Shown piece by piece: positions 33,850 to 44,400 of a DNA stretch of 64,000 nt. The notes under the pieces are model-generated. The model was not told the origin of the DNA. It was given only the letters and a program-made list of their open reading frames with translations, and made no database searches. The DNA comes from Paenibacillus selenitireducens (GTDB lineage: Bacteria > Bacillota > Bacilli > Paenibacillales > Paenibacillaceae). The stretch spans positions 124,027 to 188,026 of the forward strand of contig NZ_MSZX01000005.1 of assembly GCF_002021565.1 (NCBI RefSeq), read 5' to 3'. The position numbers and the translations under genes are program-made. Each line of letters opens with the position of its first letter. Position 1 is the stretch's first letter.

Positions 33850-33890
33850 GAAGATGTTAAGGTAAAAGCCTTGACATCTTCTTTTATTTT
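33850..33890 (+). terminator. Terminator after the hemolysin III gene
   Basis: Thirteen-bp stem GAAGATGTTAAGG/CCTTGACATCTTC with six-base loop followed by TTTTATTTT. Confidence 0.9.
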
Positions 33891-33953
33891 CAGTAAGATA
33901 GGTGATGTTGAATTGCTGTAAAGGACTTTTCCTTGACGGAGGGAGTTGCTCAG

Positions 33954-34304
33954 GTGAAAGAGGAGAATATGCTCGACAAAACGAATCGGGTGAATCTGCT
34001 GTTTGACTTTTATGAGCCGCTGTTAACAGAGAAACAGCAGACATTTCTGAAATGTTACTTCCACGATGATTTCTCATTAGGCGAGATTGCAGCGGACTTT
34101 AACATCAGCCGGCAGGCGGTATATGAGCACATCAAACGAGCCGAGCAAATACTCGAAATGTATGAAGAGAAGCTTGGACTTGTGCGCAAATTCGAAATGC
34201 GTCATACTTATATAGAACAATTAAATGAGATACTTAAATATATACCCTTAGAACATCAAGAACAGGCGAAGCAAACGTTGATGAGCCTACAGAACATGGA
34301 GTAA
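33954..34304 (+). CDS. ylxM: YlxM/p13-like helix-turn-helix protein
   Basis: 116 residues. GTG 33954 follows GGAGGG by 10 bases; ATG 33969 (MLDKTNRVNLLFDFYEPLLT) is the alternative. Signature YEPLLTEKQQTFLKCYFHDD and sigma-70-region-4-like helix-turn-helix FSLGEIAADFNISRQAVYEH. YlxM binds and stimulates SRP in streptococci and always precedes ffh in Bacillales. It starts 23 bases before ffh. Confidence 0.92.
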   Translation: MKEENMLDKTNRVNLLFDFYEPLLTEKQQTFLKCYFHDDFSLGEIAADFNISRQAVYEHIKRAEQILEMYEEKLGLVRKFEMRHTYIEQLNEILKYIPLEHQEQAKQTLMSLQNME

Positions 34305-34326
34305 ATTGTGGACGGAGGTGACTTGA

Positions 34327-35706
34327 TTGGCATTTGAAGGATTAACGAATCGATTATCGAGCGTATTCAGTAAATTACGCGGTAAAGGTAAGGTTTCCGA
34401 GGAAGATTTGAACGAAGCGATGCGCGAGGTTCGCTTAGCTTTACTAGAAGCCGATGTGAACTTTAAAGTCGTGAAAGAGTTCATCGCCAAGGTGAAAGAG
34501 CGTGCACTAGGTCAGGAAGTAGAGAAGAGCTTCACGCCAGGCATGGTCATTATCGACATCGTTAATAAAGAATTAACGGACTTGATGGGCGGAACGAATG
34601 CCAAGCTTGCCAAAGCCAACAAACCGCCGACAGTGATCATGATGGCAGGTTTGCAAGGGGCCGGTAAGACGACGACAAGCGCTAAGCTTGCGAAATTGCT
34701 TCAGAAGCAGAATCATAGACCATTAATGGTAGCAGGCGATATTTATCGTCCGGCAGCGATTAAGCAGCTTCAAGTTTTGGGTGAGCAGATTAAAGTTCCT
34801 GTCTTCACGTTAGGTGATCAGACAAGCCCGGTTGAAATTGCTCGTCAAGCCGTTGAACATGCGAAAGACAATGGTTTGGACTATGTGATTATCGATACAG
34901 CAGGCCGCCTGCATATTGATGAGCAGCTTATGGAAGAGTTGAAGCAGATTCATGCGACGGTGAAACCGGATGAAGTCTTGCTGGTTGTCGATGCGATGAC
35001 AGGGCAGGATGCCGTGAATGTTGCGGACAGCTTCAATAAGCAGCTTGAATTGACAGGGGTTGTGTTAACGAAGCTGGATGGAGATACACGCGGTGGTGCT
35101 GCAATTTCCGTTAAAGCTGTTACAGGATGCCCGATCAAGTTCGCGGCTCTTGGCGAAAAGATTGATGCACTCGAGCCATTCCATCCGGAGCGGATGGCAT
35201 CGCGGATTCTGGGTATGGGCGATATGCTCTCCTTAATTGAGAAAGCACAGTCCAATATCGATGCTGAGAAGGCGAAGGAAATGGAACGCAAGATGCGCGA
35301 TGCATCCTTTACGTTCGATGATTTCCTTGAGCAAATGCAGCAAGTGAAGAAGCTGGGTCCGTTGGATCAGATTCTAGACATGATCCCAGGCATGGGCAAA
35401 GTGAAACAAATGAAAGATCTGAAAGTCGATGAGAAGCAAATGGGTCGGATTGAAGCCATTGTGCACTCCATGACTGCGAGAGAACGTAATGAGCCAGATC
35501 TTATCAATCATAGCCGTCGTAAGCGGATTGCAGCGGGGAGCGGAACGACATTAACCGATGTGAACCGCCTCATCAAGCAATTCGATGATATGCGTCGCAT
35601 GATGAAACAGTTCTCAGACATGATGGGCGGCGGCGGTAAAGGCGCCAAAATGATGAAGAACTTAAAGAAGCAAGCTGGAAAAGGCGGTATGAGACCATTT
35701 AGATAA
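34327..35706 (+). CDS. ffh: Signal recognition particle GTPase Ffh
   Basis: 459 residues, TTG start with GGAGGTGA 6 bases before it. NG domain: G1 MAGLQGAGKTTTSAKLAKLL (about 104), DTAGRLHIDEQLMEEL near 192, TKLDGDTRGGAA near 247. C-terminal Met-rich M domain (about 300-459; GMGKVKQMKDL, MMKQFSDMMGGG) binds 4.5S RNA and signal peptides. Partner of FtsY. Confidence 0.98.
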   Translation: MAFEGLTNRLSSVFSKLRGKGKVSEEDLNEAMREVRLALLEADVNFKVVKEFIAKVKERALGQEVEKSFTPGMVIIDIVNKELTDLMGGTNAKLAKANKPPTVIMMAGLQGAGKTTTSAKLAKLLQKQNHRPLMVAGDIYRPAAIKQLQVLGEQIKVPVFTLGDQTSPVEIARQAVEHAKDNGLDYVIIDTAGRLHIDEQLMEELKQIHATVKPDEVLLVVDAMTGQDAVNVADSFNKQLELTGVVLTKLDGDTRGGAAISVKAVTGCPIKFAALGEKIDALEPFHPERMASRILGMGDMLSLIEKAQSNIDAEKAKEMERKMRDASFTFDDFLEQMQQVKKLGPLDQILDMIPGMGKVKQMKDLKVDEKQMGRIEAIVHSMTARERNEPDLINHSRRKRIAAGSGTTLTDVNRLIKQFDDMRRMMKQFSDMMGGGGKGAKMMKNLKKQAGKGGMRPFR

Positions 35707-35751
35707 TGGTTCTAAAATGTACTTGTTAATTAATTTAGGGAGGTGAATTTC

Positions 35752-36024
35752 GTGGCAGTTCGTATTCGTCTAAAACGCATGGGTGCTCATAAAGCTCCTT
35801 CTTATCGTGTCGTTGTTTCTGATTCTCGTTCTCCTCGTGATGGACGTTTCATCGAGGAAATCGGTTTCTACAACCCGGTTGCACAACCAGCAGTTGTAAA
35901 CATCGACGAAGAAAAAGCATTAAAATGGCTTCAAACGGGTGCTCAAGCTTCTGATACTGTTCGCAACTTGCTTAGCAAAGCGGGCGTAATGACTAAGTTC
36001 CATGAGCTTAAGCAACAGAAATAA
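35752..36024 (+). CDS. rpsP: 30S ribosomal protein S16
   Basis: 90 residues from GTG 35752 with GGGAGGTG upstream; the TTG or ATG-like codons 3 residues earlier are unlikely. Opening [20 protein letters not shown] and [14 protein letters not shown] near 27 are diagnostic. Begins the conserved rpsP-khpA-rimM-trmD group. Confidence 0.97.
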   Translation: MAVRIRLKRMGAHKAPSYRVVVSDSRSPRDGRFIEEIGFYNPVAQPAVVNIDEEKALKWLQTGAQASDTVRNLLSKAGVMTKFHELKQQK

Positions 36025-36047
36025 GCTGTTGATACGGAGGAAATCGT

Positions 36048-36278
36048 ATGGAAGATTTAGTAAAAGTTATTGCTAAGGCTTTAGTCGATCATCCGGAGGA
36101 TGTTCACGTCGAGGTTGTGGAGAAGGAACATGTCATTGTCTACGAGTTAACGGTGAATCCTGACGATGTTGGGAAAGTCATCGGTAAGCAAGGACGGATC
36201 GCCAAAGCACTTCGTACCGTGGTCACATCTGCAGCAGTGAAAGTCAATAAACGGGTAACCGTTGATATTGTCTCTTAA
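36048..36278 (+). CDS. khpA: KH-domain RNA-binding protein KhpA
   Basis: 76 residues, ribosome site CGGAGG. A single KH domain with GKVIGKQGRIAKALRTVV (about residue 45). KhpA pairs with KhpB/Jag and binds small RNAs and mRNAs that control cell elongation. ylqD, often next in Bacillus, is absent. Confidence 0.95.
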   Translation: MEDLVKVIAKALVDHPEDVHVEVVEKEHVIVYELTVNPDDVGKVIGKQGRIAKALRTVVTSAAVKVNKRVTVDIVS

Positions 36279-36290
36279 GGACAACGATGA

Positions 36291-36322
36291 AGGGGTTGGG
36301 ATGAATGTCCCAGCCTTTTTTC
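36291..36322 (+). terminator. Terminator between khpA and rimM
   Basis: GGTTGGGA/TCCCAGCC stem (with partial extension by AAGG/CCTT) around TGAATG, followed by TTTTTT. The following 110 bases hold no gene and probably the rimM-trmD promoter. Confidence 0.8.
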
Positions 36323-36434
36323 GTACAACAATATAAGGACAAGTAAAAATAAATACTTAGATAGAAGAGCATACTTGTTTTCAATAGACGAGAACATGTT
36401 TACACATAGATGATGACCAATTTAGGAGGTTCGC

Positions 36435-36953
36435 ATGACTGAGAAATTGTTTACAGTGGGAACGATTGTGAATACGCATGGAATTCGGGGTGAGCTGAAA
36501 GTCGTCGCACATACGGATTTCCCGGAGGAACGTTTTCAAAAGAAGAGCAAATTATTTATGCACCATGCAGATACGCAGCAAACGATCCCCGTTGAGGTGG
36601 AAAGCTCGCGTTCGCAAAAAAATATGTTTGTGATTAAATTCAGTGGATTTAACAATATTAATGAAGTTGAGAAGTATAAGGGCTGGCTTTTGAAGGTCTC
36701 GGAATCTGACCGCGAAGCTTTAGATGAGGACGAATATTACTACAGTGATATTATTGGGTGTCAGGTCGTGACGGATGAAGGAGAAGAGCTTGGGGTGATC
36801 CATGAGATTCTGAGTCCGGGAGCGAATGATGTATGGGTTGTGAAGCGCAAAAAGGGCGGCGATGTATTATTGCCTGTCATCGACGAAGTGATTCTGGATA
36901 TTAATATCACCGATAAGGTGATTCGAGTGCATATCATGGAAGGGTTGCTGTAA
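36435..36953 (+). CDS. rimM: Ribosome maturation factor RimM
   Basis: 172 residues, ribosome site [27 protein letters not shown] at the start and the C-terminal PRC-barrel with [20 protein letters not shown] near 136. RimM helps assemble the 30S head around S19 and 16S helices 31 and 33. One base separates its stop from trmD. Confidence 0.96.
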   Translation: MTEKLFTVGTIVNTHGIRGELKVVAHTDFPEERFQKKSKLFMHHADTQQTIPVEVESSRSQKNMFVIKFSGFNNINEVEKYKGWLLKVSESDREALDEDEYYYSDIIGCQVVTDEGEELGVIHEILSPGANDVWVVKRKKGGDVLLPVIDEVILDINITDKVIRVHIMEGLL

Positions 36954-36954
36954 C

Positions 36955-37692
36955 ATGCGTATGGATGTCCTTACCCTTTTTCCGGAGATGTTCGAAGGGG
37001 TATTCAATAGCAGTATTCTAGGTAAAGCCAAAGAGAAACAGCTTATTGAATTAAATACGGTAAATTTCCGTGAGTTCTCGAACAATAAGCATAACACCGT
37101 GGATGATTATCCTTATGGCGGAGGGGGCGGGATGGTACTCCAAGCAGAACCGATCTTTGGGGCGGTAGAATCATTATTAGAACCGGATGCGCCGCGCCCT
37201 CGCGTGATCCTCATGTGCCCTCAAGGGGAGACCTTCACACAAGCGAAGGCCGAAGAGCTGGCGAAGGAAGAACATTTGATATTTATCTGCGGGCATTATG
37301 AGGGCTATGATGAACGAATCCGGGAGCACCTCGTGACCGACGAACTCTCGGTTGGTGATTATGTACTTACGGGCGGCGAATTGCCTGCTATGGTCATTAT
37401 AGACAGTGTAGCGAGACTTCTACCCGGTGTCCTTGGCAATGAAACATCCGCGGTGACGGATTCATTCAGTACGGGGCTGCTGGAGTATCCGCATTACACC
37501 CGGCCTGCTGAATTTAGAGGCTGGAAAGTACCTGACATCCTTCTATCTGGGCATCATGCCAAGGTGGAGGAGTGGCGTAAGCAGCAGTCTTTACGTCGGA
37601 CGGTTGCCCGTAGACCTGATTTACTCGAGCGTGTGGAGTTAAATAAGAAAGAAAAGAAATGGCTCCAAGACATATTGAACGAACAACCTTAA
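36955..37692 (+). CDS. trmD: tRNA (guanine37-N1)-methyltransferase
   Basis: 245 residues. Trefoil-knot SPOUT methyltransferase with [15 protein letters not shown] opening, [15 protein letters not shown] near 58, [11 protein letters not shown] near 113 and [15 protein letters not shown] near 133. It methylates G37 of tRNAs reading CUN, CCN and CGG, preventing frameshifts. In most Bacillales rplS follows directly; here a terminator and a signalling island follow. Confidence 0.97.
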   Translation: MRMDVLTLFPEMFEGVFNSSILGKAKEKQLIELNTVNFREFSNNKHNTVDDYPYGGGGGMVLQAEPIFGAVESLLEPDAPRPRVILMCPQGETFTQAKAEELAKEEHLIFICGHYEGYDERIREHLVTDELSVGDYVLTGGELPAMVIIDSVARLLPGVLGNETSAVTDSFSTGLLEYPHYTRPAEFRGWKVPDILLSGHHAKVEEWRKQQSLRRTVARRPDLLERVELNKKEKKWLQDILNEQP

Positions 37693-37722
37693 CGAAACGA
37701 AATATTGAGTTTTTTTCTAGGA

Positions 37723-37759
37723 AACACTTTCCAGTTATTTGACTGGGAGGTGTTTTTTT
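37723..37759 (+). terminator. Terminator after trmD
   Basis: Thirteen-bp stem AACACTTTCCAGT/ACTGGGAGGTGTT with six-base loop followed by seven T. Confidence 0.92.
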
Positions 37760-37892
37760 ACATTTATGCGTTCAATCTTTCATGCAAGTTAGTATTCTAT
37801 GAAAATATTAAACAGTAATCTAATACTTAGCTTATAATCGTTTAATTCGCGTTTAGTATGATAGAAGGTATTATTGGGATGGAGTGAGCAGA

Positions 37893-38111
37893 GTGAAGCC
37901 GATGATGTTAGATTTCTGTCAGAAGCGCGTACCAGTATTCCGTTATCATGCAAACGTAGACCTATCATCTTTGGAATACAAAATGATTGAGTATCAATAT
38001 GATTTTATGTTTCGCAAGAAATGGCGTTGTATTATGTCGATTGACCTGTGCGGCCAGGTAGCGATATTTAAATACAAGGATGGAACAAAATTATATTTGG
38101 AAGTTGCCTAG
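37893..38111 (+). CDS. Small hypothetical protein
   Basis: 72 residues from GTG 37893, GGAG 8 bases upstream (GTG 37884 overlaps that site). MKPMMLDFCQKRVPVFRYHA-type start, then LEYKMIEYQYDFMFRKKW and a strand-rich end (CGQVAIFKYKDGTKLYLEV). The compact alpha/beta layout is reasonable for a folded small protein, but I do not recognise the family. It opens the segment that contains the HPt protein and chemoreceptor. Confidence 0.6.
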   Translation: MKPMMLDFCQKRVPVFRYHANVDLSSLEYKMIEYQYDFMFRKKWRCIMSIDLCGQVAIFKYKDGTKLYLEVA

Positions 38112-38179
38112 ATATTTCCTAAGATGAAGGACTTCGGTGATGGCGAGCTATTTATTAAGTTTAGGGAGTTATTAGCAGC

Positions 38180-38635
38180 ATGCCTTTGCCCTCTTATGTC
38201 AACGAATATGTCCATGGGTATACAGATGAATTTGATCAACAGATTCAAGTGATCCAAGCGGAATTGTTGAACTTAGATTTATGTCAGAATCAAGACGCAG
38301 GTATTCAAATGCTTGTGCAAGCAACACATACACTTTATGAATGTTCAAAGTCCATGGGGTACAAACCACTCGTTCACCTCACGTATGGGATGGGAGAGAT
38401 CCTAGAATATATGAGGAAGGGTCAAATCGCGGTGGACACAGCATTGACGAGTATTCTATATCATGCAACAGATTATTTGCTATTATTACGTCACACTTGG
38501 CTGGTAGGACCAATAGACTCCATTTCGATACAGCCGTTGTTCGTGCTTTTTGAACATATTCGACAGCATAATTGGATCTCAGATGAATTAGACGTGGGCC
38601 GTTTTACTGAACAGCTAGGAAGCAAGGTGAAGTGA
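38180..38635 (+). CDS. Stand-alone HPt (histidine phosphotransfer) domain protein
   Basis: 151 residues, mainly helical. Residues about 48-62 (QATHTLYECSKSMGYKPL) follow the HPt/CheA-P1 pattern with the phospho-accepting His in ATHTL. A second long helix contains LTYGMGEILEYMRKGQ as in CheA P1 domains. There is no kinase domain, so it would relay phosphate between the hybrid kinase or another CheA and a response regulator. It lies before the chemoreceptor gene. The usual Lys after the His (HTLK) is Tyr here. Confidence 0.65.
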   Translation: MPLPSYVNEYVHGYTDEFDQQIQVIQAELLNLDLCQNQDAGIQMLVQATHTLYECSKSMGYKPLVHLTYGMGEILEYMRKGQIAVDTALTSILYHATDYLLLLRHTWLVGPIDSISIQPLFVLFEHIRQHNWISDELDVGRFTEQLGSKVK

Positions 38636-38806
38636 ATCACGTTTTTCCGTATGAAATTGGAGGGATGAACACATCGTATAGCAGGTTTCATGTTTACAAA
38701 GTGTTAGGAGTCGATGAAGTGGTGGGGTCATTGTGAGGGCCTGTTTTAATGGCAATGATCATGTCTACATCGGCGCGGCGAGAAATGGAAGGGGACAACA
38801 GAGAAG

Positions 38807-40426
38807 ATGAAGGTCAGAATCAGCGTTAAATTAATCGTGATATCCGTACTGCTATTAACGGTACCCACCTTTTTTACAGGATTAACAGCGTACAATATAT
38901 CCAAAAAGCGGTTGGATGAAGCGGGAATGATTAACCTCAAGAATAATGCGCATATGGCCATCGCACTTATCGACGTGTTAAATAAGGAGGTTGAAGAGGG
39001 AACGCTTACCATTGAACAAGCACAAGAGCAAGTGAAGAAGACCATCCTAGGTCCTAAACAAGCTGATGGTACACGTCCGATTACGGAGCAATTTAATCTA
39101 GGAAAATACGGTTATCTTTTTATTCTAGATACAAAAGGGAAAGCGCTCGGCCATCCTACGATTGAAGGGAAAGAGATGTGGGATGCAACCTCTGCCAACG
39201 GCGAATTTTTCGTAAGAGAACAAATTGAAGCAGCCAAGGCAGGGGGCGGTTACTCCTATTTTGAATATAATTTGCCTAATTCCGAAGAAGTGGAGCAGAA
39301 GATCACATATTCGGAGCAATCGCCGCATTGGGGTTGGATCGTATCAGCAGGATCTTACATGTCCAGTTTCAATGAAGGTGCCAAAGAAATTGCTATGAAA
39401 ATTGTACTCACATTCGCGATCAGTCTGGTTCTAGGTATTGTGATTATTCTTTACTTCTCGAGACATATTTCAAGACCGTTAAAAATGATTGCTGGCCAAT
39501 TAAATAAAATTGCAAGTGGGGATCTGTCCGTAAGTCCTTTGCAATTCCATATGCGAGGTAAAGATGAAGTCGATGAATTAACGATGTCTTCGAATGCGAT
39601 GGTCGAGAATTTAAAAGATCTCGTGGGACGAATCATCATGTCCTCACAGAATGTTGCCGCAGCTTCGCAAGAAATATCTGCTACAACCGAGGAAATCGCA
39701 GCCGGCGGTGTTGAACAATCGACAACCGTACATGCTGTGAATGAACTGTTCAAAGAACATTCGATGGCGATCAATGTCGTAGCCCAAAATGCGGAGATGG
39801 CCGCAGAATTGTCCGATCTAACGCAGCAGAATGCCATCCAAGGTGGACAGGATGTTAAGGAATCTGTTCAAGCGATGAATCATCTTTCTAATCAAGTCTC
39901 ACGGTTACAACAAGAATCGGAACAAATCGGAGAAATCATCGAAGTGATCGACGAGATTGCAAGACAGACGAACTTATTGGCGTTAAATGCTGCCATTGAA
40001 GCAGCAAGAGCTGGGGAACACGGCAAAGGCTTTTCCGTTGTCGCTGGTGAAGTTCGCAAGCTTGCTGAACGAAGTGGCGAAGCGACGAAGAGAATTGCTG
40101 GAATCATCAAAGGAATGCAGCAAAATATGGAGCAAAGTGTGCATTCTGTGAATGGGGCGGTTGTGCTGACGGAGCAGACAGGTCACAATTTCAATAAGAT
40201 TCTCGATCAGGTCGTAGACATGGCGCGACAAGTGACAGAGATTGCAGCAGCTAGCGAAGAACAGGCAGCACAAACGCAGGAGATGCTGCATTCCATCGAG
40301 AGCATCTCTGTGGTTAGCCATGAATCTGCGGCAGCAGCGCAGCAGACCGCAAGTTCAAGTCAGGAACTGGCACGATTAGCGGAAGAATTAAATGAGATGG
40401 TATCCAATTTCAAGTTACAAGCATAA
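38807..40426 (+). CDS. Methyl-accepting chemotaxis protein with single Cache domain
   Basis: 539 residues. Membrane helix (about 8-28), an extracellular sCache_2-like sensor (about 35-190; [20 protein letters not shown] and [20 protein letters not shown] in part), second helix (about 197-217), HAMP (about 218-270) and a cytoplasmic signalling hairpin with the conserved tip [19 protein letters not shown] and [19 protein letters not shown]. sCache receptors commonly sense small acids. The receptor would feed the CheA-CheW system encoded elsewhere. Ribosome site likely AGAAGATGAAG, weak. No chemotaxis kinase lies nearby. Confidence 0.95.
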   Translation: MKVRISVKLIVISVLLLTVPTFFTGLTAYNISKKRLDEAGMINLKNNAHMAIALIDVLNKEVEEGTLTIEQAQEQVKKTILGPKQADGTRPITEQFNLGKYGYLFILDTKGKALGHPTIEGKEMWDATSANGEFFVREQIEAAKAGGGYSYFEYNLPNSEEVEQKITYSEQSPHWGWIVSAGSYMSSFNEGAKEIAMKIVLTFAISLVLGIVIILYFSRHISRPLKMIAGQLNKIASGDLSVSPLQFHMRGKDEVDELTMSSNAMVENLKDLVGRIIMSSQNVAAASQEISATTEEIAAGGVEQSTTVHAVNELFKEHSMAINVVAQNAEMAAELSDLTQQNAIQGGQDVKESVQAMNHLSNQVSRLQQESEQIGEIIEVIDEIARQTNLLALNAAIEAARAGEHGKGFSVVAGEVRKLAERSGEATKRIAGIIKGMQQNMEQSVHSVNGAVVLTEQTGHNFNKILDQVVDMARQVTEIAAASEEQAAQTQEMLHSIESISVVSHESAAAAQQTASSSQELARLAEELNEMVSNFKLQA

Positions 40427-40445
40427 TTGAACCTCTTGCTCCAAC

Positions 40446-40491
40446 AGACCTTAGGCATCAATAAGCTATTGATGCTTATGGCTGTTTTTTT
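40446..40491 (+). terminator. Terminator after the chemoreceptor gene
   Basis: GCATCAATA/TATTGATGC 9-bp stem with AGC loop, extended by CC/GG and CAG/CTG, then seven T. Confidence 0.8.
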
Positions 40492-40652
40492 GTATCCTAA
40501 CAGTTTCCTAACACTTTCATTTAGATAGACGATTTTGTCGGAATATAGTATATTGGGAACAGAAATTAGTTTAAATTTTAAATAAGTATAAGATTTGTGT
40601 TAAAAATTATGCACAAATTTGTTAAATTTTGTTATTAAGGGTGAACTTCTCC

Positions 40653-41363
40653 ATGGATAAAGTACTTATTATCGAAGACGATAATATGATTGGTGAGATG
40701 ATGACGATGTACTTATCAGAAGAGGGCTACTCAGTAAAAAGAACCGACAGTGGGCTGGAGGGATTACTTGAGTTGGAACGCTTTCGTCCCGATGTCGTTT
40801 TGCTAGATTTGGTATTGCCAGACATGAATGGCATTGAATTATGCAGCAAATTGAGGTCGGCTACATTGGCTCCAATCATCGTCGTATCGATGAAGATGGA
40901 AGTATCTGATAGAATAAATGCTCTGCAGGCGGGTGCGGATGATTTTCTAAGTAAACCGTTTAGTATGCGAGAGCTTACCGCAAGGATAAACGCAAATATT
41001 CGAAGAACGCATTTGTATGAACAATTAGTATTGCAACGGGATCATCGAGATGTAACTTCGGAAATGGCGGAAATTATTGTACTGGATTCCGAACGAAGAT
41101 CACTATATGTGAATCAACGTTATGTAGAGACAACATTCTCTGAGTTTGAGATCATGAAATTATTCTGTGCGAACCAAGGCAAGGTATATACGAGAGAAGA
41201 ATTAATCAATACTCTGCGCGGGTTTGATTCCTTCGTGACAGACCGTGCGATCGACGTTCACATTGCGAATTTGCGGAAAAAAATCGAAGAAAATCCCAAA
41301 GAACCGAAATTTATTAAAACAGTATGGGGTGTGGGATACAAATTTAATGTGCATCCAGAATAA
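40653..41363 (+). CDS. OmpR/PhoB-type response regulator
   Basis: 236 residues from ATG 40653 (AAGGGTG 10 bases before). Receiver domain with acidic pocket IIEDDNM (about 8), phosphorylation Asp in VLLDLVLPDMNG (about 51) and Lys in FLSKPFSMREL (about 103). C-terminal winged helix (about 140-235; FSEFEIMKLFCANQGKVYTR, RAIDVHIANLRKK). No partner kinase is co-directional; the convergent hybrid kinase is the nearest candidate. The 226-base upstream gap is AT-rich and probably carries its promoter. Confidence 0.93.
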   Translation: MDKVLIIEDDNMIGEMMTMYLSEEGYSVKRTDSGLEGLLELERFRPDVVLLDLVLPDMNGIELCSKLRSATLAPIIVVSMKMEVSDRINALQAGADDFLSKPFSMRELTARINANIRRTHLYEQLVLQRDHRDVTSEMAEIIVLDSERRSLYVNQRYVETTFSEFEIMKLFCANQGKVYTREELINTLRGFDSFVTDRAIDVHIANLRKKIEENPKEPKFIKTVWGVGYKFNVHPE

Positions 41364-41370
41364 AAGAGAC

Positions 41371-41409
41371 AACACAGTGAGGATACTTTTCACCGTGTTG
41401 TTTTTTTTA
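41371..41409. terminator. Bidirectional terminator between response regulator and hybrid kinase
   Basis: ACAACAC-a-GTGA pairs with TCAC-c-GTGTTGT, followed on plus by TTTTTTTT. The genes converge here. Confidence 0.85.
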
Positions 41410-41426
41410 TTCCGTTCATTGTTAGA

Positions 41427-44400
41427 TTAGTTGGTAGAGGACTCTACGATCTGGTGTTCCATAAAGTGCTTCAAGGCGAACAATACATGAGATAATTCCG
41501 TCTGTAAATCTTCTAGCTGCACAAGAAATATCGGATCATGGATATCGATGCCATGCTGCATGGATTGTTCCAATTGCGTGGCTGCATCAAATAATCTTTG
41601 CACGGACAAATTCCCAGCCGTGCCCTTCAATGTATGTATCATGCGCATGGCGGTCGTCTTATCTTCAAGATCCAGCACATCGAGGAATCGTTCCATAAAA
41701 TGTTCGTTATCTCGACGAAAAGTCGTTAGCATCCGGGTAAAAATATGTATCTTATTATTCAAACGGTAGATGGCTTCCTCGACATGAATCCCATAATGCT
41801 TCAACATTTGAAATGGGCTCGAATGCTGTAACTCGTTGGTAAGCAACAGGGATCGATCTGCATCTTGTGGTGCTAGCCACTTCGAGATGGTGGAATACAT
41901 CTGCTGCACATCGATGGGCTTCATGATAACGTCATTCATCCCGGCTTCGAGATAGGTCTTCTGATCTTTTTGAAAGATATTTGCGGTCATAGCAATGATC
42001 GGCAAACGTTCGTAACCTGCTCGGCTTCGAATGCGTTTGGTGGCTTCCAGTCCATCCATGTCAGGCATATGAATATCCATCAGGATGAGATCCCATTCGA
42101 AGGAATTAAGCAGCGTTAACACTTCGTATCCATCAGACGCAATACCGACAGAATACCCTCGGCTCTCCAAGAGTTCGATCGCAATTTGTTGATTGATTTC
42201 ATGATCTTCCGCCAATAAAATGCGATAAGGCTTTTCTTGCGTAACCGCTGTCTCGATTTCAGTGAAAGGTATTCGCTCTATTGGTTGTTCATGTTCGAAT
42301 AGATTTCGGATCGCACATTCGAGCGAGCGAATATGGAATGGCTTTAATAAGATTGCGTGCGGTTGGTATTGCTCGGGCAAAGATAGAATGGCGTCCCGCC
42401 CCAAAGCCGTAGTCATCGGAACGATGACAAGACCTTTTTGTCGGGCAAGGCTGTGCATCCGTATCCACGTCTCCTCGCCATACATATCGTAACATTCCAT
42501 GTCTAACATAAGGATCTCTGCCCGTGTATTTTCATGCCGAAGGATTTGCTCAGCTTTTTTCCAGGAGTGAATACACTGGACATCAAGCTCAAGCGCTCGT
42601 AGCATACGTTCCAGATGCGAGCGCATTTCATCATGATCTTCCACAACAAGAATAGGATGACCTTGCAGTGAAGCCTTGGGTTGTAAGGAACCTGTAGAGG
42701 ATTGCGGCGTGAGACGAAAGGGAATGGTGAAGAAGAAGGTGCTTCCCACGCCGACGGTACTATGAACCTCCAAATTTCCTTGCATCACCTCGACCAGCTT
42801 TTTGGCAATAACCAATCCAAGGCCTGTCCCACCGTATTTACGGCTTATTGAGCTATCCGCTTGCATAAACGGCTCAAATAGATAAAGCTGCTGTTGTTCA
42901 GATATACCAATACCTGTATCTGTAATGGAAAAGCGAATTTCAAGCGTGTCAGATGTTTGACGGACGGTTTCGGCATGAATGGTGACGGTACCTTTATTCG
43001 TAAATTTAATGGCGTTGCTGATCAAATTCAATAGAACTTGCTCCATACGTAAAGGATCGCCCACGACGTATTGGGGCCAGTCATGGGGGAGATCAATCAT
43101 CACGTCCAGTTCTTTTTTGGACTGCAGGATGCTTACGGTGTCTGATAAGTTATGAAATAATTGATATAAATGAATGTTGGTTTCCTCCAAGTCAATTTTT
43201 CCGGCTTCTACCTTGGAGAAATCGAGGATTTCATTAATGATCTGTAATAACGTCTGTGATGATGATGAGATTTTGTTGACATAATCTTGCTGGACGGGTG
43301 TTAGCTCTGTCTTCTGGATCAGCTGCGTGAGTCCAATGATGCCGCTAAGCGGTGTACGTAATTCATGGCTGACCGTGGCTAGAAATGCGCTTTTGGCTTT
43401 ATTGGCATTCTCTGCCGCTTTTTTGGCTTGCAGCAATTCAGATTGATTGCGTTTGGATTCGGAAATATCGCGGCATATTCGAATATAGCCAATGATTTTG
43501 CCGTTATGATCCAGCATCTTATTCACGTTGACGGAGACGGGAATCCGCGTTCCGTCTTTATGCCGGTAATTGGCTTCTAGATCATAAGACGTCTGATCAT
43601 CCGGGAACATGTAGCGAAATAGAGATAAGTCAGGCTGAACCGTTTTGCCTATGCGTTCGGAGATCTGGGCAGCGTATTTCTTAATATCATCCATGTCTTG
43701 TAAGAGCATAAGATTTTCTTTGCGAATGATCTCTTCTGAAGAATACCCCAACATTTTTTCGGCAGTCTTGCTAAAATAGGTGATTTTAAAGTTGGGGTCC
43801 ACAACAATGATGGCATAATCATTCTGATTAATGATGGCTTCGCCAGTAACGAACTTCTGTATAACATTCGATAAGAAGGGGAATCTTTTTAAATAATACG
43901 CTAATAATAGATAGGTCACGACTACCGTCACGAGAATGCCTATGCTGGAATATAGAAAAATCGTGCTGGAGTAATTTTTAAGTTGCGACATCGGACCTTT
44001 AGAAGGGGTACTAACAGCTACCGACCAATTCGTAAGTGAAATCGGTGCGTAACTGATATATTCTTCGCCAGCGGAGGTCTGAATGCACTCAACGCCGGTA
44101 AGCTGATCCTTCATTTTTGCAATAATGCTCTCTAAGCCCGTCTCGGATGCAGGGAATTTGCTAATCATCGTGTACCGAGGCTCAGGGTGGTAAATAATTT
44201 GACCATCTGCATCTATAAGGAAAGAATATCCTGAACTATTCGATTGATAGGACCCCATGATTTGAGGGAACGATTCTAGCAGGATATCTGCCGCTACATA
44301 TCCGATCGGTTCTGAACCATAAATAATCGGATAAATAATACTGATGACCCATTTTCCTGATGCTGCATCAATATATGGTCGACTGTAGGAAATCTCTTTT

